Below, piece after piece: positions 33,866-44,049 of a stretch of 64,000 nucleotides of DNA (position 1 is its first letter; the number at the start of each line of letters is the position of its first letter). This stretch comes from Gammaproteobacteria bacterium. Lineage in GTDB: Bacteria; Pseudomonadota; Gammaproteobacteria; JABHGC01. Both the position numbers and the translations under genes were made by a program. Location of the stretch: positions 1-64,000 of the forward strand of contig JALWTS010000011.1 in NCBI GenBank assembly GCA_027077805.1, in the 5' to 3' direction. The notes beneath the pieces are model-generated. The model saw nothing but the letters and a program-made list of their open reading frames with translations. It made no database searches and had not been told where the DNA came from.

Positions 33866-35125
33866 TTATTTATTACCAAATTCAGGATAGGCTTCCATAC
33901 CACATTCTGATAAATCCACCCCGTTGTATTCTTCTTCTTCCGATACTCGTAGACCAAAGATAAGTTTGATAATAAACCAAGTAATAAAGCTGGTGATAAA
34001 TACCCAGAAGAAGATAGTACCTAAACCTGCTAATTGTGCCATAAAAGTCGCTTCAGAATTCGTCAATGGCACCGCTAATAATCCCCACATACCAACCACA
34101 CCATGCACTGAAATCGCGCCGACAGGATCATCAATTCTGATTTTATCTAAGAAGATAATAGCGAATACGACTAAAACGCCACCAACCATACCGATAACGG
34201 TTGCCATTCCTGGGCTAGGGGTTAAAGGTTCTGCGGTAATGGCCACTAAACCTGCTAAAGCACCGTTTAAGGTCATGGTTAAATCAGCTTTACCAAATAA
34301 CAGTCTCGCTGCAATTAAAGCGGCGACAACCCCCCCTGCGGCAGCGGCATTAGTATTCACGAAAATCTGGGCAACCGCATTTGCTTCACCCACGTCGGAA
34401 AGTTTCAATTCAGACCCGCCATTAAATCCAAACCATCCCAACCATAAAATAAATGTACCCAAAGTCGCTAAAGGTAAATTAGCACCAGGGATTGGATTGA
34501 TTTCACCTTTAGGGCCATATTTTCCTGCTCTAGGACCGAGTAATAATACCCCAGCTAATGCGGCCGAAGCACCTGCCATATGAACAATCCCTGAACCTGC
34601 AAAATCATTAAAACCTAATTCATCTAAAAAACCACCGCCCCATTTCCAGTAACCTTCTACAGGATAAATAAAGCCTGTCATCACGACAGCAAAACTTAAA
34701 AACGCCCAAAGTTTCATACGTTCCGCTACCGCACCTGAAACAATTGACATGGCAGTTGCCACAAATACAACTTGGAAGAAAAAATCAGAACGTACTGAAT
34801 AGTAAGGTGCATCATCCCCCCCTGCTAATACGGCTTCTACTGTATTTTCATCCCCTAGTAAAAAACTCATACCTGGAATATAAGCACTAATCGCTTCACT
34901 AGGATACATAATATTGTAACCTACTAATAAATACATCACACATGCAACAGCATATAGTGTAATATTTTTGGTTAAGATTTCTGTAGTATTTTTAGATCGA
35001 ACTAAGCCTGCTTCTAACATGGCAAAGCCTGCCGCCATCCACATAACCAGTGCCCCCGATACTAGGAAATAAAAAGTATCCAGTGCGTATTTGACTTGTG
35101 CGATATCCCCAACTATATTTTCCAT
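33866..35125 (-). CDS. amtB: ammonium transporter
   Basis: About 419 residues, eleven membrane helices. Diagnostic blocks: MWMAAGFAMLEAGLVRSKN, DFAGSGIVHMAGASAALAG (twin-His pore, first His), LGWFGFNGGSEL, and ISVHGVVGMWGLLAVPL (second His). AAGGGG upstream supports ATG 35125 (MENIVG). Unlike E. coli AmtB, I see no cleavable signal peptide. It follows glnK by 10 nt; GlnK blocks the channel when nitrogen is sufficient. Expression should be nitrogen-controlled through the upstream sigma-54 promoter. Confidence 0.95.
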   Translation of the reverse strand: MENIVGDIAQVKYALDTFYFLVSGALVMWMAAGFAMLEAGLVRSKNTTEILTKNITLYAVACVMYLLVGYNIMYPSEAISAYIPGMSFLLGDENTVEAVLAGGDDAPYYSVRSDFFFQVVFVATAMSIVSGAVAERMKLWAFLSFAVVMTGFIYPVEGYWKWGGGFLDELGFNDFAGSGIVHMAGASAALAGVLLLGPRAGKYGPKGEINPIPGANLPLATLGTFILWLGWFGFNGGSELKLSDVGEANAVAQIFVNTNAAAAGGVVAALIAARLLFGKADLTMTLNGALAGLVAITAEPLTPSPGMATVIGMVGGVLVVFAIIFLDKIRIDDPVGAISVHGVVGMWGLLAVPLTNSEATFMAQLAGLGTIFFWVFITSFITWFIIKLIFGLRVSEEEEYNGVDLSECGMEAYPEFGNK

Positions 35126-35135
35126 AAGATTCCCC

Positions 35136-35546
<411 letters not shown>

Positions 35547-35594
35547 TATACTTTTCATATAGAAAACAATTAGTTAAAAAATGTTTTTTATTGA

Positions 35595-35654
35595 CGCACC
35601 AAAAAAATGCACTATAAGTCGGGTTTTATGTTATTATTGCACTAACTTTGTGCG
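35595..35654 (-). promoter_or_regulatory. two NtrC-like enhancer sites
   Basis: TGCACTAACTTTGTGCG at 35638-35654 fits the NtrC pattern TGCAC-N7-GTGCA with one mismatch; CGCACCAAAAAAATGCA at 35595-35611 is a weaker copy. They lie about 75-135 nt upstream of the expected start of transcription, the usual distance for NtrC. Confidence 0.65.
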
Positions 35655-35756
35655 TTAATTTAAAACACCCTTCCCCCGTTGACGATACAAGTCCTTATCC
35701 ACTACCTTAGCCATCACTTCTTTTAAGGGACGTTCTACAAATATAATTCGATAACA
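35655..35756 (-). pseudogene. possible gene remnant, sulfotransferase-like fragment
   Basis: One minus-strand frame ending with TAA at 35655-35657 reads CYRIIFVERPLKEVMAKVVD then KDLYRQRGKGVLN, which resembles the Arg-rich segment of sulfotransferases. Another frame just upstream reads FNLGLFGYKLMASVND. No start codon or full domain remains. The remaining sequence to hemJ (35757-35961) shows nothing I can name. Confidence 0.3.
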
Positions 35757-35961
35757 GGTTTGTAAGGGCAATCATTAACAGAAGCCATGAGTTTATATCC
35801 AAATAATCCCAAATTAAAACGAATGTTAGCGAAATATCAACGAAGATAGTCAGCCTAGCTTAGGCATAGAAATGTTTTTTTTCGTTTTATGGTCAAATGG
35901 ATTTCATTATTTATTCAGAAAATATTAAAATACTAAGTTTTAAATCATTAGGGATGATTTT

Positions 35962-36393
35962 ATGCTTTGGTTAAAAGCCTTACATTTAATTTTTATGGTT
36001 ACTTGGTTTGCAGGATTGTTTTATTTACCCCGTTTATTTGTCTATCATGCGATGACAGACGATAAAATTGGTCAAGATCGATTTAAAATCATGGAGCGTA
36101 AACTATTTTTCGGCATTATGACCCCCGGAATGATATTAACTTTATTGTTTGGCATTTGGATGCTAGTTAATTATGCGTGGGCAAGCTATTCACAGCAATT
36201 ATGGTTACCTATTAAATTGGCTTTGATATTAGTTTTAGTGGCTTATCATATTTATTGTGGTAAATTATTGTTTGATTTTCGTAAAGATAATAATCAACAT
36301 AGTCATGTATTTTATCGTTGGTTAAATGAAGTTCCAGTGGTAATGTTAATTGCAGTGGTGTTATTAGCAGTGTTAAAACCAGTATCATTTTAA
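35962..36393 (+). CDS. hemJ: HemJ-type protoporphyrinogen IX oxidase
   Basis: 143-residue protein with four membrane helices and the family blocks LWLKALHLIFMVTWFAGLFY, LPRLFVYH, WLPIKLALILVLVAYH and RWLNEVPVVML. HemJ oxidises protoporphyrinogen IX to protoporphyrin IX in bacteria lacking HemG and HemY. The conserved His and Lys of the first and third helices are present. hemL lies 1.5 kb downstream, so two heme pathway genes are close together, near genes that consume heme for the oxidase. Confidence 0.92.
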   Translation: MLWLKALHLIFMVTWFAGLFYLPRLFVYHAMTDDKIGQDRFKIMERKLFFGIMTPGMILTLLFGIWMLVNYAWASYSQQLWLPIKLALILVLVAYHIYCGKLLFDFRKDNNQHSHVFYRWLNEVPVVMLIAVVLLAVLKPVSF

Positions 36394-36473
36394 TTTAGCT
36401 AAACATTTCGGTACATTGGCTTGATAAAATTTAAAGCTATTTCATACATTCAAAAAGTCAAAAGGCCAAAATA

Positions 36474-37259
36474 ATGGCAATACCAATTGTTACTGTTTTT
36501 TCAGGACATGATCCTACGGCGGGTGCGGGAATTCATGCCGATATTGAAACCTTATTTAGTTTAGCTTGTTATGCAAACTCAATTTTAACTTGTTTAACCA
36601 TACAAAACACTAAAGATATTCAAGCGGTTCAATTAATTCAACCTGAATGCTTATACCAACAAGCCCAAATCTTATTTCAGGATATGTTGCCTAAGGTCAT
36701 TAAAATTGGTTTGATTCCTGATGTGGCAACTGCAAAGGTGATAAAAAAACTTTTACAACAATATCCGCAGATTCCAGTAGTATTCGACCCCATTCTACGT
36801 TCTGGCGGTGGTCAATGGTCGGCTCAGTCCAGTATGCTTGATGCTTTAGTGAATATCATGCCTTATATTGCTATTATTACGCCCAATAGCCAAGAAGCCC
36901 GTCAATTAACCCAACAACAAACATTGACTGGCAGTGCTAAAAGATTATTAGCCAATGGTTGTGATTATGTATTGATTACCGGTACGCATGAAACCGATGA
37001 TGATGATAAGGTGAAACATTTATTATATGCCAAACAAGGTTGGCAACATAGTATTACTCAAGCTCGCTTAAAAGGGGATTATCATGGCTCTGGTTGTACT
37101 TTAGCAGCAGCGATTGCAGGTTTTATGGCAAAAGGTTTCGCCATGACACAAGCGGTGGAGCTTGCTTGTCAATTTGCTTGGAGTAGCTTAGAATCAGCCC
37201 ATAATTTAGGGCAAGGGCAAGCATTGCCTAATCGTAGTTTTTGGTCAAAGCTGAAGTAA
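36474..37259 (+). CDS. thiD: hydroxymethylpyrimidine/phosphomethylpyrimidine kinase
   Basis: 261-residue ribokinase-fold enzyme giving HMP diphosphate for thiamine synthesis. SGHDPTAGAGIHADIETL (substrate site), KIGLIPDVATAKVI, VFDPILRSGGGQ, ITPNSQEARQL and the anion-hole motif KGDYHGSGCTLAAAIAG. Cotranscribed with thiE 24 nt downstream, whose product uses the pyrimidine it makes. Confidence 0.94.
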   Translation: MAIPIVTVFSGHDPTAGAGIHADIETLFSLACYANSILTCLTIQNTKDIQAVQLIQPECLYQQAQILFQDMLPKVIKIGLIPDVATAKVIKKLLQQYPQIPVVFDPILRSGGGQWSAQSSMLDALVNIMPYIAIITPNSQEARQLTQQQTLTGSAKRLLANGCDYVLITGTHETDDDDKVKHLLYAKQGWQHSITQARLKGDYHGSGCTLAAAIAGFMAKGFAMTQAVELACQFAWSSLESAHNLGQGQALPNRSFWSKLK

Positions 37260-37283
37260 TTTAGATTTAATTTTAATTTAATA

Positions 37284-37907
37284 ATGATTTACGGTTTATA
37301 TATTCTTACCAATCACGATAATACCACGACTGAGGTTTTATTAAGCCAAGTAGAACAAGCCCTATTAGGTGGGGCAAATATGGTGCAGTATCGGGATAAA
37401 ACCCGAGATACGGCAAAACAATACCAACAAGCAACCGCATTGCTAAAACTATGTCATCGCTACCACAAGCCGTTGATTATTAATGACTCTATAGCACTCG
37501 CCCAAGCAGTGAATGCCGATGGCGTACATTTGGGGAAAACCGATAATTCATTAACCAAAGCCCGACAATTATTAGGTAAGCAAAAAATCATTGGCATTTC
37601 TTGTTATAATTCCTTGGATTTAGCGATAACCGCCCAACAACAAGGAGCAAATTATATTGCTTTTGGACGGTTTTACCCTTCACAAACCAAACCTCATGCC
37701 ATCCCTGCCCCGTTATCTTTATTAACGCAAGCAAAACCAACAATTGATTTGCCTATGGTTGCTATTGGTGGCATTAATAAAACTAATGCTAAAGTATTAG
37801 TGGATGCGGGCGCTGATAGTTTGGCAGTCATTCAAAGTATTTGGCAACGTAATGATATTCAAGCAGAGGCAAGGGCGACGGCAAGTTTATTTAAACAAAA
37901 TCGGTGA
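37284..37907 (+). CDS. thiE: thiamine phosphate synthase
   Basis: 207-residue TIM barrel joining HMP diphosphate to the thiazole phosphate. MVQYRDKTRD, PLIINDSIALAQAVNADGVHLG, IIGISCYNSLDLA, YIAFGRFYPSQTK and VAIGGINKTNAKVLVDAGAD are the family blocks. No SD sequence is obvious; the A/T-rich gap after thiD is only 24 nt. hemL follows after 58 nt with its own AAAGGA site. Confidence 0.93.
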   Translation: MIYGLYILTNHDNTTTEVLLSQVEQALLGGANMVQYRDKTRDTAKQYQQATALLKLCHRYHKPLIINDSIALAQAVNADGVHLGKTDNSLTKARQLLGKQKIIGISCYNSLDLAITAQQQGANYIAFGRFYPSQTKPHAIPAPLSLLTQAKPTIDLPMVAIGGINKTNAKVLVDAGADSLAVIQSIWQRNDIQAEARATASLFKQNR

Positions 37908-37965
37908 ATCTTGGTAGAAAATATATTTTAATAAAAAGATATAAAAAGATACAAAAGGACATACA

Positions 37966-39246
37966 ATGACAGACAATCAAACCTTATTTAATCAAGCCCA
38001 ACAATTTATTCCTGGAGGGGTAAATTCTCCTGTAAGAGCATTTAAAGGTGTTGGTGGTGAGCCTGTGTTTATTGATCATGCCAAAGGAGCATATTTATAT
38101 GCCAGTGATAATACTCGTTATATTGACTATGTGGCTTCTTGGGGACCTATGATTGTCGGTCATAGTCATCCACAAGTGTTAGCAGCAGTACAACAAACCT
38201 TAACTAAAGGCTTAAGTTTTGGTGCACCGACGGAATTAGAAACCCAAATGGCTGAAAAATTATGCCAATATGTGCCTTCTTTAGACTTAGTAAGAATGGT
38301 AAATTCAGGCACAGAAGCCACTATGTCAGCGATTCGTTTGGCTCGTGGTTATACTGGACGGGATAAAATTCTCAAATTTGAAGGTTGTTATCATGGCCAT
38401 AGTGATTCACTGTTAGTAAAGGCGGGGTCTGGGGCTTTAACTTTAGGCGTGCCTAGTTCACCAGGGGTGCCTGCAAGTTTAGCCGAACATACGATTACCG
38501 CCTCTTTTAATGATTTAGAAGAAGTAACTAAAATTTTTCAACAACAAGGTGAGCAAATTGCAGGAATGATTGTAGAACCCGTTGCGGGTAATATGAATTG
38601 TGTGCCACCTGTGGCAGGGTTTTTAGAAGGATTGCGTGCTTTATGTGATCAATACCAAAGTGTGTTGATTTTTGATGAAGTGATGACAGGTTTTCGGGTG
38701 GCATTAGGTGGGGCGCAATCGTATTACAATATCACACCTGATTTAACGACCTTAGGTAAAGTAGTTGGTGGTGGTATGCCTGTAGGTGCGTTTGGGGGAA
38801 AACGTGAGATTATGGAACAAATTGCCCCACTTGGCCCAGTTTATCAAGCAGGAACTTTATCAGGGAATCCTATTGCCATGAGTGCAGGTTTAGCGACTTT
38901 AGCACTGATTAGCCAAGCTAATTTTTATCAAGATTTAACGAAAAAAACGAATTATCTAGTGGAAGGTTTCGCTAGGCTTGCAAAGCAACATAATATTCCT
39001 TTTAGTAGCAATGCAGTTGGGGGGATGTTTGGTTTGTTTTTCAGTGATGATACAAACATTACTAATTTTCAACAAGTAAGTTTGTGTCATGTAGAACGGT
39101 TTAAACAATTTTTCCACAAAATGCTGGCACAAGGGGTGTATTTAGCACCTTCTGCTTATGAAGCAGGTTTTGTTTCTGCCAGTCATAGTTATGATGATTT
39201 AGACCAAACCATTGCTATAGCAGATAAAGTTTTAGCAGAGCTTTAG
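37966..39246 (+). CDS. hemL: glutamate-1-semialdehyde 2,1-aminomutase
   Basis: 426-residue PLP enzyme producing 5-aminolevulinate, the first committed tetrapyrrole precursor, by the C5 pathway. [13 protein letters not shown] at the start, [30 protein letters not shown] and the Schiff-base lysine K265 in [18 protein letters not shown]. Its stop is only 5 nt from the stop of the convergent GGDEF-EAL gene, leaving no room for a terminator between them. Confidence 0.97.
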   Translation: MTDNQTLFNQAQQFIPGGVNSPVRAFKGVGGEPVFIDHAKGAYLYASDNTRYIDYVASWGPMIVGHSHPQVLAAVQQTLTKGLSFGAPTELETQMAEKLCQYVPSLDLVRMVNSGTEATMSAIRLARGYTGRDKILKFEGCYHGHSDSLLVKAGSGALTLGVPSSPGVPASLAEHTITASFNDLEEVTKIFQQQGEQIAGMIVEPVAGNMNCVPPVAGFLEGLRALCDQYQSVLIFDEVMTGFRVALGGAQSYYNITPDLTTLGKVVGGGMPVGAFGGKREIMEQIAPLGPVYQAGTLSGNPIAMSAGLATLALISQANFYQDLTKKTNYLVEGFARLAKQHNIPFSSNAVGGMFGLFFSDDTNITNFQQVSLCHVERFKQFFHKMLAQGVYLAPSAYEAGFVSASHSYDDLDQTIAIADKVLAEL

Positions 39247-39250
39247 CTGT

Positions 39251-41116
39251 TTAAATTTTAAAAAATCGCTCAAATTCCTTGGCAGGGACAGGGCCACCCC
39301 ATAAAAAGCCTTGTCCTTGATCACAACCTTGATGATTTAAAAATTCAGCTTGGGATTGAGTTTCTACCCCTTCTGCAATCACGCTTAATTTCATACTACG
39401 GCCTAATTGAATAATCGCATCAACAATGGCTGCATCGTTTTGGTCAATGGTAATTTCATGCACAAATGCTCGGTCGATTTTAAGTTTATCCACAGGAAAA
39501 CGTTTTAAATAACTTAAAGAAGAATAGCCCGTACCAAAATCATCCACCGCTAAACCAACCCCCATTGCTTTCATTTGGTCTAAAATCATGACGGCTGTTT
39601 CCGCATTATCCATGAGTACACTTTCAGTGATTTCTAGTTCTAATAAATGCGGTGGTAATGCCGTTTTATCTAAAACATCAGAAACCGTTTTAATGAGATT
39701 TTGGGTTGAAAATTGTTTGGCAGAGAGATTAACGGCAATCATGACGGGATCAAAACCTTGCCGTTGCCATTGTTTATTTTGTTGGCAGGCCGTTTGTAAT
39801 ACCCATTCGCCTAAAGGCACAATCAGTCCGACTTCTTCGGCTAAGGGGATAAAATCAGCAGGTGAAATCATGCCCTGTTCAGGATGTTCCCAACGGATTA
39901 GGGCTTCCATGCCAATTAATTTTTGTGTTTTTAAACAGAATTGTGGCTGATAATACACCACAAATTCTTGTTGTTCTAAAGCTCGGCGTAAATGGCTTTC
40001 TAACAATAATAATTCAAAACCTCTGGCATTAATATCAGGCGTATAAATACAATAATGATCCCCGCCCTGCTCTTTCACTTTATACATAGCACTATCCGCA
40101 CATTTCATTAAATATTCCATATCAGCGCCATGTTCTGGAAATAAACTAATGCCAATGCTAGTGGTAATAAATAATTCGTAGTCTTTGACTTGTATGGGGT
40201 CAGATAAGCTGGTTAAAAGTTTTTTTGCAACCTCTGAGGCGACATGGCGAATGTCTTTGCTGTGTTCTTCTAAAACAATAACAAATTCATCGCCACCTAA
40301 GCGGGCAACAACATCTTCAGCTTTAATTTGTTGACGTAAGCGGGTGGCGACCATGCGTAATACTAAATCACCAACTTCATGCCCTAAACTGTCATTGATT
40401 TTTTTGAATCGATCTAAATCTAAAAATAAAATAGCAACTTGATATTGTAAATCTTGGCTATAGGTTAAGGTTTGATATAAATGGTCTTGAAATAATTGAC
40501 GATTTGGTAGTAACGTCAAAGTATCATGATGCGTAAGATAATATAATCTTGAGGATTTTTCATGAAATGAGGCTTTGGTTTGCCGATGTTGTATCGCAAT
40601 GCTAAATAATGCGGCTAAAGTTTTTAAACTTTCAATTTCAAATGCTTCCCAATTTCTCGTTTGGGAGCAATTATCTACGCCCAACCAGCCCCACCAAGTT
40701 TGACTGACAAAAATAGGGACAATGGCAATTGAAACAATATCTTCTTGTTGTAACCATTGTTGTTCAGTTGCTTGAAAATCTTTTACACAGCCATAAATGG
40801 CATCACCTTGGTTTAAATGATTTTGCCAATGTGTGAATTGTTGCAACGCATTGATTTTGCTGGAACGTAAATTGCTAATATTTGATAGGCCATTGGTTTC
40901 TTGGGAGTAACATTCCATTGTTAAATAATCATCATGTATATTATTTTTAAAAATATAAGCACGACAACAGCTTAAAGTTTGTACAATATATTGTAGGGTT
41001 TGTTTTAGATTGGCATCCCAATTCCCTGTTGTGAGTAAGGATTGGCTTGCAAAATGGATAACCTGTAAAATATTGGTATAATGTTTCGTTGTTATTTTCG
41101 GATCAAGTTCTGACAT
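39251..41116 (-). CDS. GAF-GGDEF-EAL c-di-GMP signalling protein
   Basis: 621 residues: GAF-like sensor (about 15-180), GGDEF domain with intact active site (274-278), EAL domain with E404-A-L, ELEITES (E497), DDFGTGYSS (525-533) and KIDRAF (K545). Both catalytic sites look complete, so it could make and break c-di-GMP. The inhibitory site expected at 265-268 reads KAED, not RxxD, so product inhibition may be weak. No membrane helix. The GAF domain presumably sets the balance; ligand unknown. Confidence 0.93.
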   Translation of the reverse strand: MSELDPKITTKHYTNILQVIHFASQSLLTTGNWDANLKQTLQYIVQTLSCCRAYIFKNNIHDDYLTMECYSQETNGLSNISNLRSSKINALQQFTHWQNHLNQGDAIYGCVKDFQATEQQWLQQEDIVSIAIVPIFVSQTWWGWLGVDNCSQTRNWEAFEIESLKTLAALFSIAIQHRQTKASFHEKSSRLYYLTHHDTLTLLPNRQLFQDHLYQTLTYSQDLQYQVAILFLDLDRFKKINDSLGHEVGDLVLRMVATRLRQQIKAEDVVARLGGDEFVIVLEEHSKDIRHVASEVAKKLLTSLSDPIQVKDYELFITTSIGISLFPEHGADMEYLMKCADSAMYKVKEQGGDHYCIYTPDINARGFELLLLESHLRRALEQQEFVVYYQPQFCLKTQKLIGMEALIRWEHPEQGMISPADFIPLAEEVGLIVPLGEWVLQTACQQNKQWQRQGFDPVMIAVNLSAKQFSTQNLIKTVSDVLDKTALPPHLLELEITESVLMDNAETAVMILDQMKAMGVGLAVDDFGTGYSSLSYLKRFPVDKLKIDRAFVHEITIDQNDAAIVDAIIQLGRSMKLSVIAEGVETQSQAEFLNHQGCDQGQGFLWGGPVPAKEFERFFKI

Positions 41117-41250
41117 AAAATAGTAGCAATAATTTTAATGTACTAATAATAATAGCAATGAACTTATTAATTATCCAAACAAAAGGCTTTTAATAATTAG
41201 TGTTTTATTCTATACTAATATAGTTTAAAATTATTTAAGAGGATAGATTA

Positions 41251-42066
41251 ATGCGACAACAACACATTAAATGGCTAGTAATGCTATTACTCAGTTTATT
41301 AATGCTTCCAAGCTATGCGAAAGTTTTGGTATTAGTTCATGGCTACTTAGGCGGTGCGTATTCTTGGGAACAGAGCGGTATTGGTCATGTATTAGAATCA
41401 CATGGCTGGCAACATGCGGGATTATTTGTGTCTGATCCAGCAGGCGTTCGCTTTCTACCTGCCAATCCTAATGCAAAGAATAAAGTTTATACTGTTGACT
41501 TTCCATCGGAAGCACCCATTCGTTTACAAGCGGATCAATTGCATAAAGTATTGGCAATCGTCAATCAACAAAATCCTGATGAAGATATTATTTTAGTTGG
41601 GCATTCAGCAGGTGGTGTGGTTGCTAGATTAGCTTTAGTAACAGGTAGGCATAAAAATGTTACTGCTTTAATCACCATAGCAAGTCCCCATTTAGGCACA
41701 GAAAGAGCAGAACAGGCTTTAGATGTTACCAGTATTCCATTTCCAATCGCCATTATTCCCGATGTACTGGGCGGTGAAACTTATCACACCTTAAAACGTT
41801 CACAAGGATTATATGTCGATTTATTACCTGCTCGTCCTGGTAGTTTATTATTCTGGCTAAATCAACAGCCTCATCCTGAGATTAAATACTATTCTATTAT
41901 GCGTGGTGATGGTGCGATGATTGGTGATATACTGGTTCCAGGCTTTAGCCAAGATATGAACAATGTGCCAGCACTTCGTGGTCGATCTCAAGTTATTATG
42001 GTCGCAACAGATCATAGTTTAGACATTAGAGATGGTATGGCATTGCTTAGCATTTTAAATAAATAA
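41251..42066 (+). CDS. secreted lipase-like alpha/beta hydrolase
   Basis: 271 residues. Signal peptide (about 1-23) then KVLVLVHGYLGGAYSWE (oxyanion His-Gly), nucleophile elbow VGHSAGG with S119, and IASPHLGTE, a feature of lipases and PGAP1-like esterases. ATDHSLDI near the end holds the catalytic His candidate. Probably periplasmic or exported; substrate unknown. It is monocistronic: GAGG lies 8 nt before ATG 41251 and a strong terminator follows. Confidence 0.85.
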   Translation: MRQQHIKWLVMLLLSLLMLPSYAKVLVLVHGYLGGAYSWEQSGIGHVLESHGWQHAGLFVSDPAGVRFLPANPNAKNKVYTVDFPSEAPIRLQADQLHKVLAIVNQQNPDEDIILVGHSAGGVVARLALVTGRHKNVTALITIASPHLGTERAEQALDVTSIPFPIAIIPDVLGGETYHTLKRSQGLYVDLLPARPGSLLFWLNQQPHPEIKYYSIMRGDGAMIGDILVPGFSQDMNNVPALRGRSQVIMVATDHSLDIRDGMALLSILNK

Positions 42067-42079
42067 TCGTATCAATATT

Positions 42080-42117
42080 TCATAGGGGCGAGAATCGCTT
42101 GCCTCTATGATTTTTTT
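42080..42117 (+). terminator. terminator after the lipase-like gene
   Basis: TCATAGGGGCGAG (42080-42092) pairs with CTTGCCTCTATGA (42098-42110), with G-T wobbles, and is followed by seven T. It is 14 nt from the stop codon. Confidence 0.9.
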
Positions 42118-42218
42118 ACCGCTATATCCTAAAAATTGAAACTTATGCCAACGCCTTATCTTATGCGGTTTGCTTCCTTCTGAACTCTTTAATACAGAAT
42201 TAGTTTCATTACCAGTTC

Positions 42219-42974
42219 TTAGCTAGGTAAATTACCACTTTTCATCATTTTACGAATGGCGGTTACATGGCGACGACTGATTTCTAATCTATCCTCTACC
42301 CCTCTAATTTTTACGATACAATGCCCTTCCCGATCTTTTTCTAAACCTTCCATAAATTGTTTTGCCACTAGTGCATTGCGATGAATCCTGACAAACTTAT
42401 CTTTAAACTCAACTTCTAAAGATTTCAATGGTTCCTCAATTAATACCTCACCGTTAGTATGCCTGACGGTGACATATTTTTGTTCTGCTCGAAAATATAA
42501 TATATCTCGTACGGGAATAAGTTTTAAATTGCCACGAACTTGTACACAAATATGACTTCTTGCCAGTGCTTCTTCACTTTGCACCTGATCTAATGCCGAG
42601 ACTTGAGCTTGAGTTAATATATGAGCCTTTTGTAAGGCTTGTTGTAAGCGTTCTTTACGAATCGGTTTTAATAAATAATCGACGGCATGAGTTTCAAATG
42701 CTTGTAAGGCGTGATCATCATATGCGGTAACAAAAATAACCGCAGGGGGTTGTTCGAGTTGCGACAAATGTTTGGCAGCTTCTAAACCATCCATACCTGG
42801 CATACGAATATCCATTAAAATCAAATTAGGCTGAAACTGGTTATACAATTCTAAGGCTTGACGACCATGAACTGCCTCAGCGACCACTTCAAAATCACCG
42901 CCAATATCTTGTAATAAACGTTGTAATCGTTGTCTTGCGGGTGCTTCATCATCAGTAATTAGAATTTTCATCAT
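42219..42974 (-). CDS. algR: LytTR response regulator, AlgR-like
   Basis: 251 residues. N-terminal receiver domain with acidic pocket ITDDE, phosphoacceptor D55 (LILMDIRMPG), FVTAYDDHALQAF and LLKPIR; C-terminal LytTR DNA-binding domain (about 145-245) with YFRAEQKYVTV and VRIHRNALVAKQ. In Pseudomonas AlgR controls alginate, pili and rhamnolipid genes. It overlaps the kinase gene by 23 nt. The hemC-hemD genes that usually follow algR are absent. The regulon here is unknown. Confidence 0.9.
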   Translation of the reverse strand: MMKILITDDEAPARQRLQRLLQDIGGDFEVVAEAVHGRQALELYNQFQPNLILMDIRMPGMDGLEAAKHLSQLEQPPAVIFVTAYDDHALQAFETHAVDYLLKPIRKERLQQALQKAHILTQAQVSALDQVQSEEALARSHICVQVRGNLKLIPVRDILYFRAEQKYVTVRHTNGEVLIEEPLKSLEVEFKDKFVRIHRNALVAKQFMEGLEKDREGHCIVKIRGVEDRLEISRRHVTAIRKMMKSGNLPS

Positions 42975-44049
42975 GTGTTACTTGCTCCTTCCAATAAGGA
43001 AAACTAATGGCTACTTCAAATTGGTTTTCATTCATTCGTCCTGCTTTAAATTCGCTTTGTCCTGAATAAAAGCTACTCAGTCTTGCTTTAATATTATCCA
43101 TTGCTAAATGATTACCTTTTCGCTTAGACACACCATCAGGTGGAATACCATTATAAATAGCAATATGAATCGTATTACCATGATGATAGCCTTTAACAAT
43201 AATTTTTTCGCCTTCAGGTGAGGGTTCTACGCCATGATAGACGGCATTTTCTAGTAAGGGTTGCAAGGTTAAAGGTGGCAATACGGCATCTTCTGGTACG
43301 CCATCCATTTGCCATTCAATATTCAAACGCTCTCCTAAGCGATGACGTTCAATTTGTAAATATTGATGAGTAAATAATAATTCATCATGTAATGAGGATT
43401 GATTTTTAGCATCAGATAAACTCACCCGAAATAAATCCGCTAAATCCTCGACGACTTCTTCTGCAACTTGAGGATTAGTCGTCGTTAAACTGGCAATGGT
43501 ATTCATACTATTAAACAAAAAATGAGGACGAATTCTGGATTGTAATGATTGAAAATGAGCTTCGGCTTCGGCTTGAACTTGCACTCGCCATTGATGTTGC
43601 ACAAAAAAATAACGCAAGATGACCCCACTGACAATAATACTTATCCCTAAATTTTGTAATAAAAATTGATAATGATCAGTCGGTAATAACCAATTATCAC
43701 CATACCAATGAATTAACCAATAACATACTTCACTCACAGACAAAGTTACGCATTGAAATAAAAAAAAACTGACTAAGGCGACTTGGCTATCTTTTTTTAA
43801 TCGCCACAGTAAAGGGCGTACTAAACATAAAACCGCCGCACTAACTAAAGCAACCCATTGAATAAATAAGGAAATTAAACTCAGTTCTTCTAAAAAATTT
43901 GTTGGTCTTATCAGTGCTAAAGTAAATGCTAGCAGTTCTGCCATCACCACCACAGTTAATATTGTTGAAATATTACAAAAATTTGGCAAAAACAAATGCT
44001 TTTCTTGTTTTTTATATTTAGGACCAAATTTAATTGGTGTTGCCGTCAA
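42952..44049 (-). CDS. algZ: LytS/AlgZ-type sensor histidine kinase
   Basis: 365 residues. Four membrane helices (about 27-48, 55-80, 90-113, 130-148), then the His_kinase domain with phospho-acceptor H176 in SRIRPHFLFNSMNTI and an ATPase domain with LTLQPLLENAVYHGVEP (N box). It belongs to the same two-component family as AlgZ/FimS. Its start overlaps the AAA ATPase gene by 20 nt and its end overlaps algR by 23 nt, so all three are one tightly coupled operon. Confidence 0.9.
   Translation of the reverse strand: MTATPIKFGPKYKKQEKHLFLPNFCNISTILTVVVMAELLAFTLALIRPTNFLEELSLISLFIQWVALVSAAVLCLVRPLLWRLKKDSQVALVSFFLFQCVTLSVSEVCYWLIHWYGDNWLLPTDHYQFLLQNLGISIIVSGVILRYFFVQHQWRVQVQAEAEAHFQSLQSRIRPHFLFNSMNTIASLTTTNPQVAEEVVEDLADLFRVSLSDAKNQSSLHDELLFTHQYLQIERHRLGERLNIEWQMDGVPEDAVLPPLTLQPLLENAVYHGVEPSPEGEKIIVKGYHHGNTIHIAIYNGIPPDGVSKRKGNHLAMDNIKARLSSFYSGQSEFKAGRMNENQFEVAISFPYWKEQVTHDENSNY

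Noticed and set aside
33924..34583. 219-codon plus-strand frame
   Set aside because: Antisense to amtB; the low-complexity Pro/Ala/Thr composition reflects the membrane protein on the other strand.
36394..36473. TPP riboswitch upstream of thiD
   Set aside because: The 80-nt gap lacks the conserved THI-box segments and is too short.
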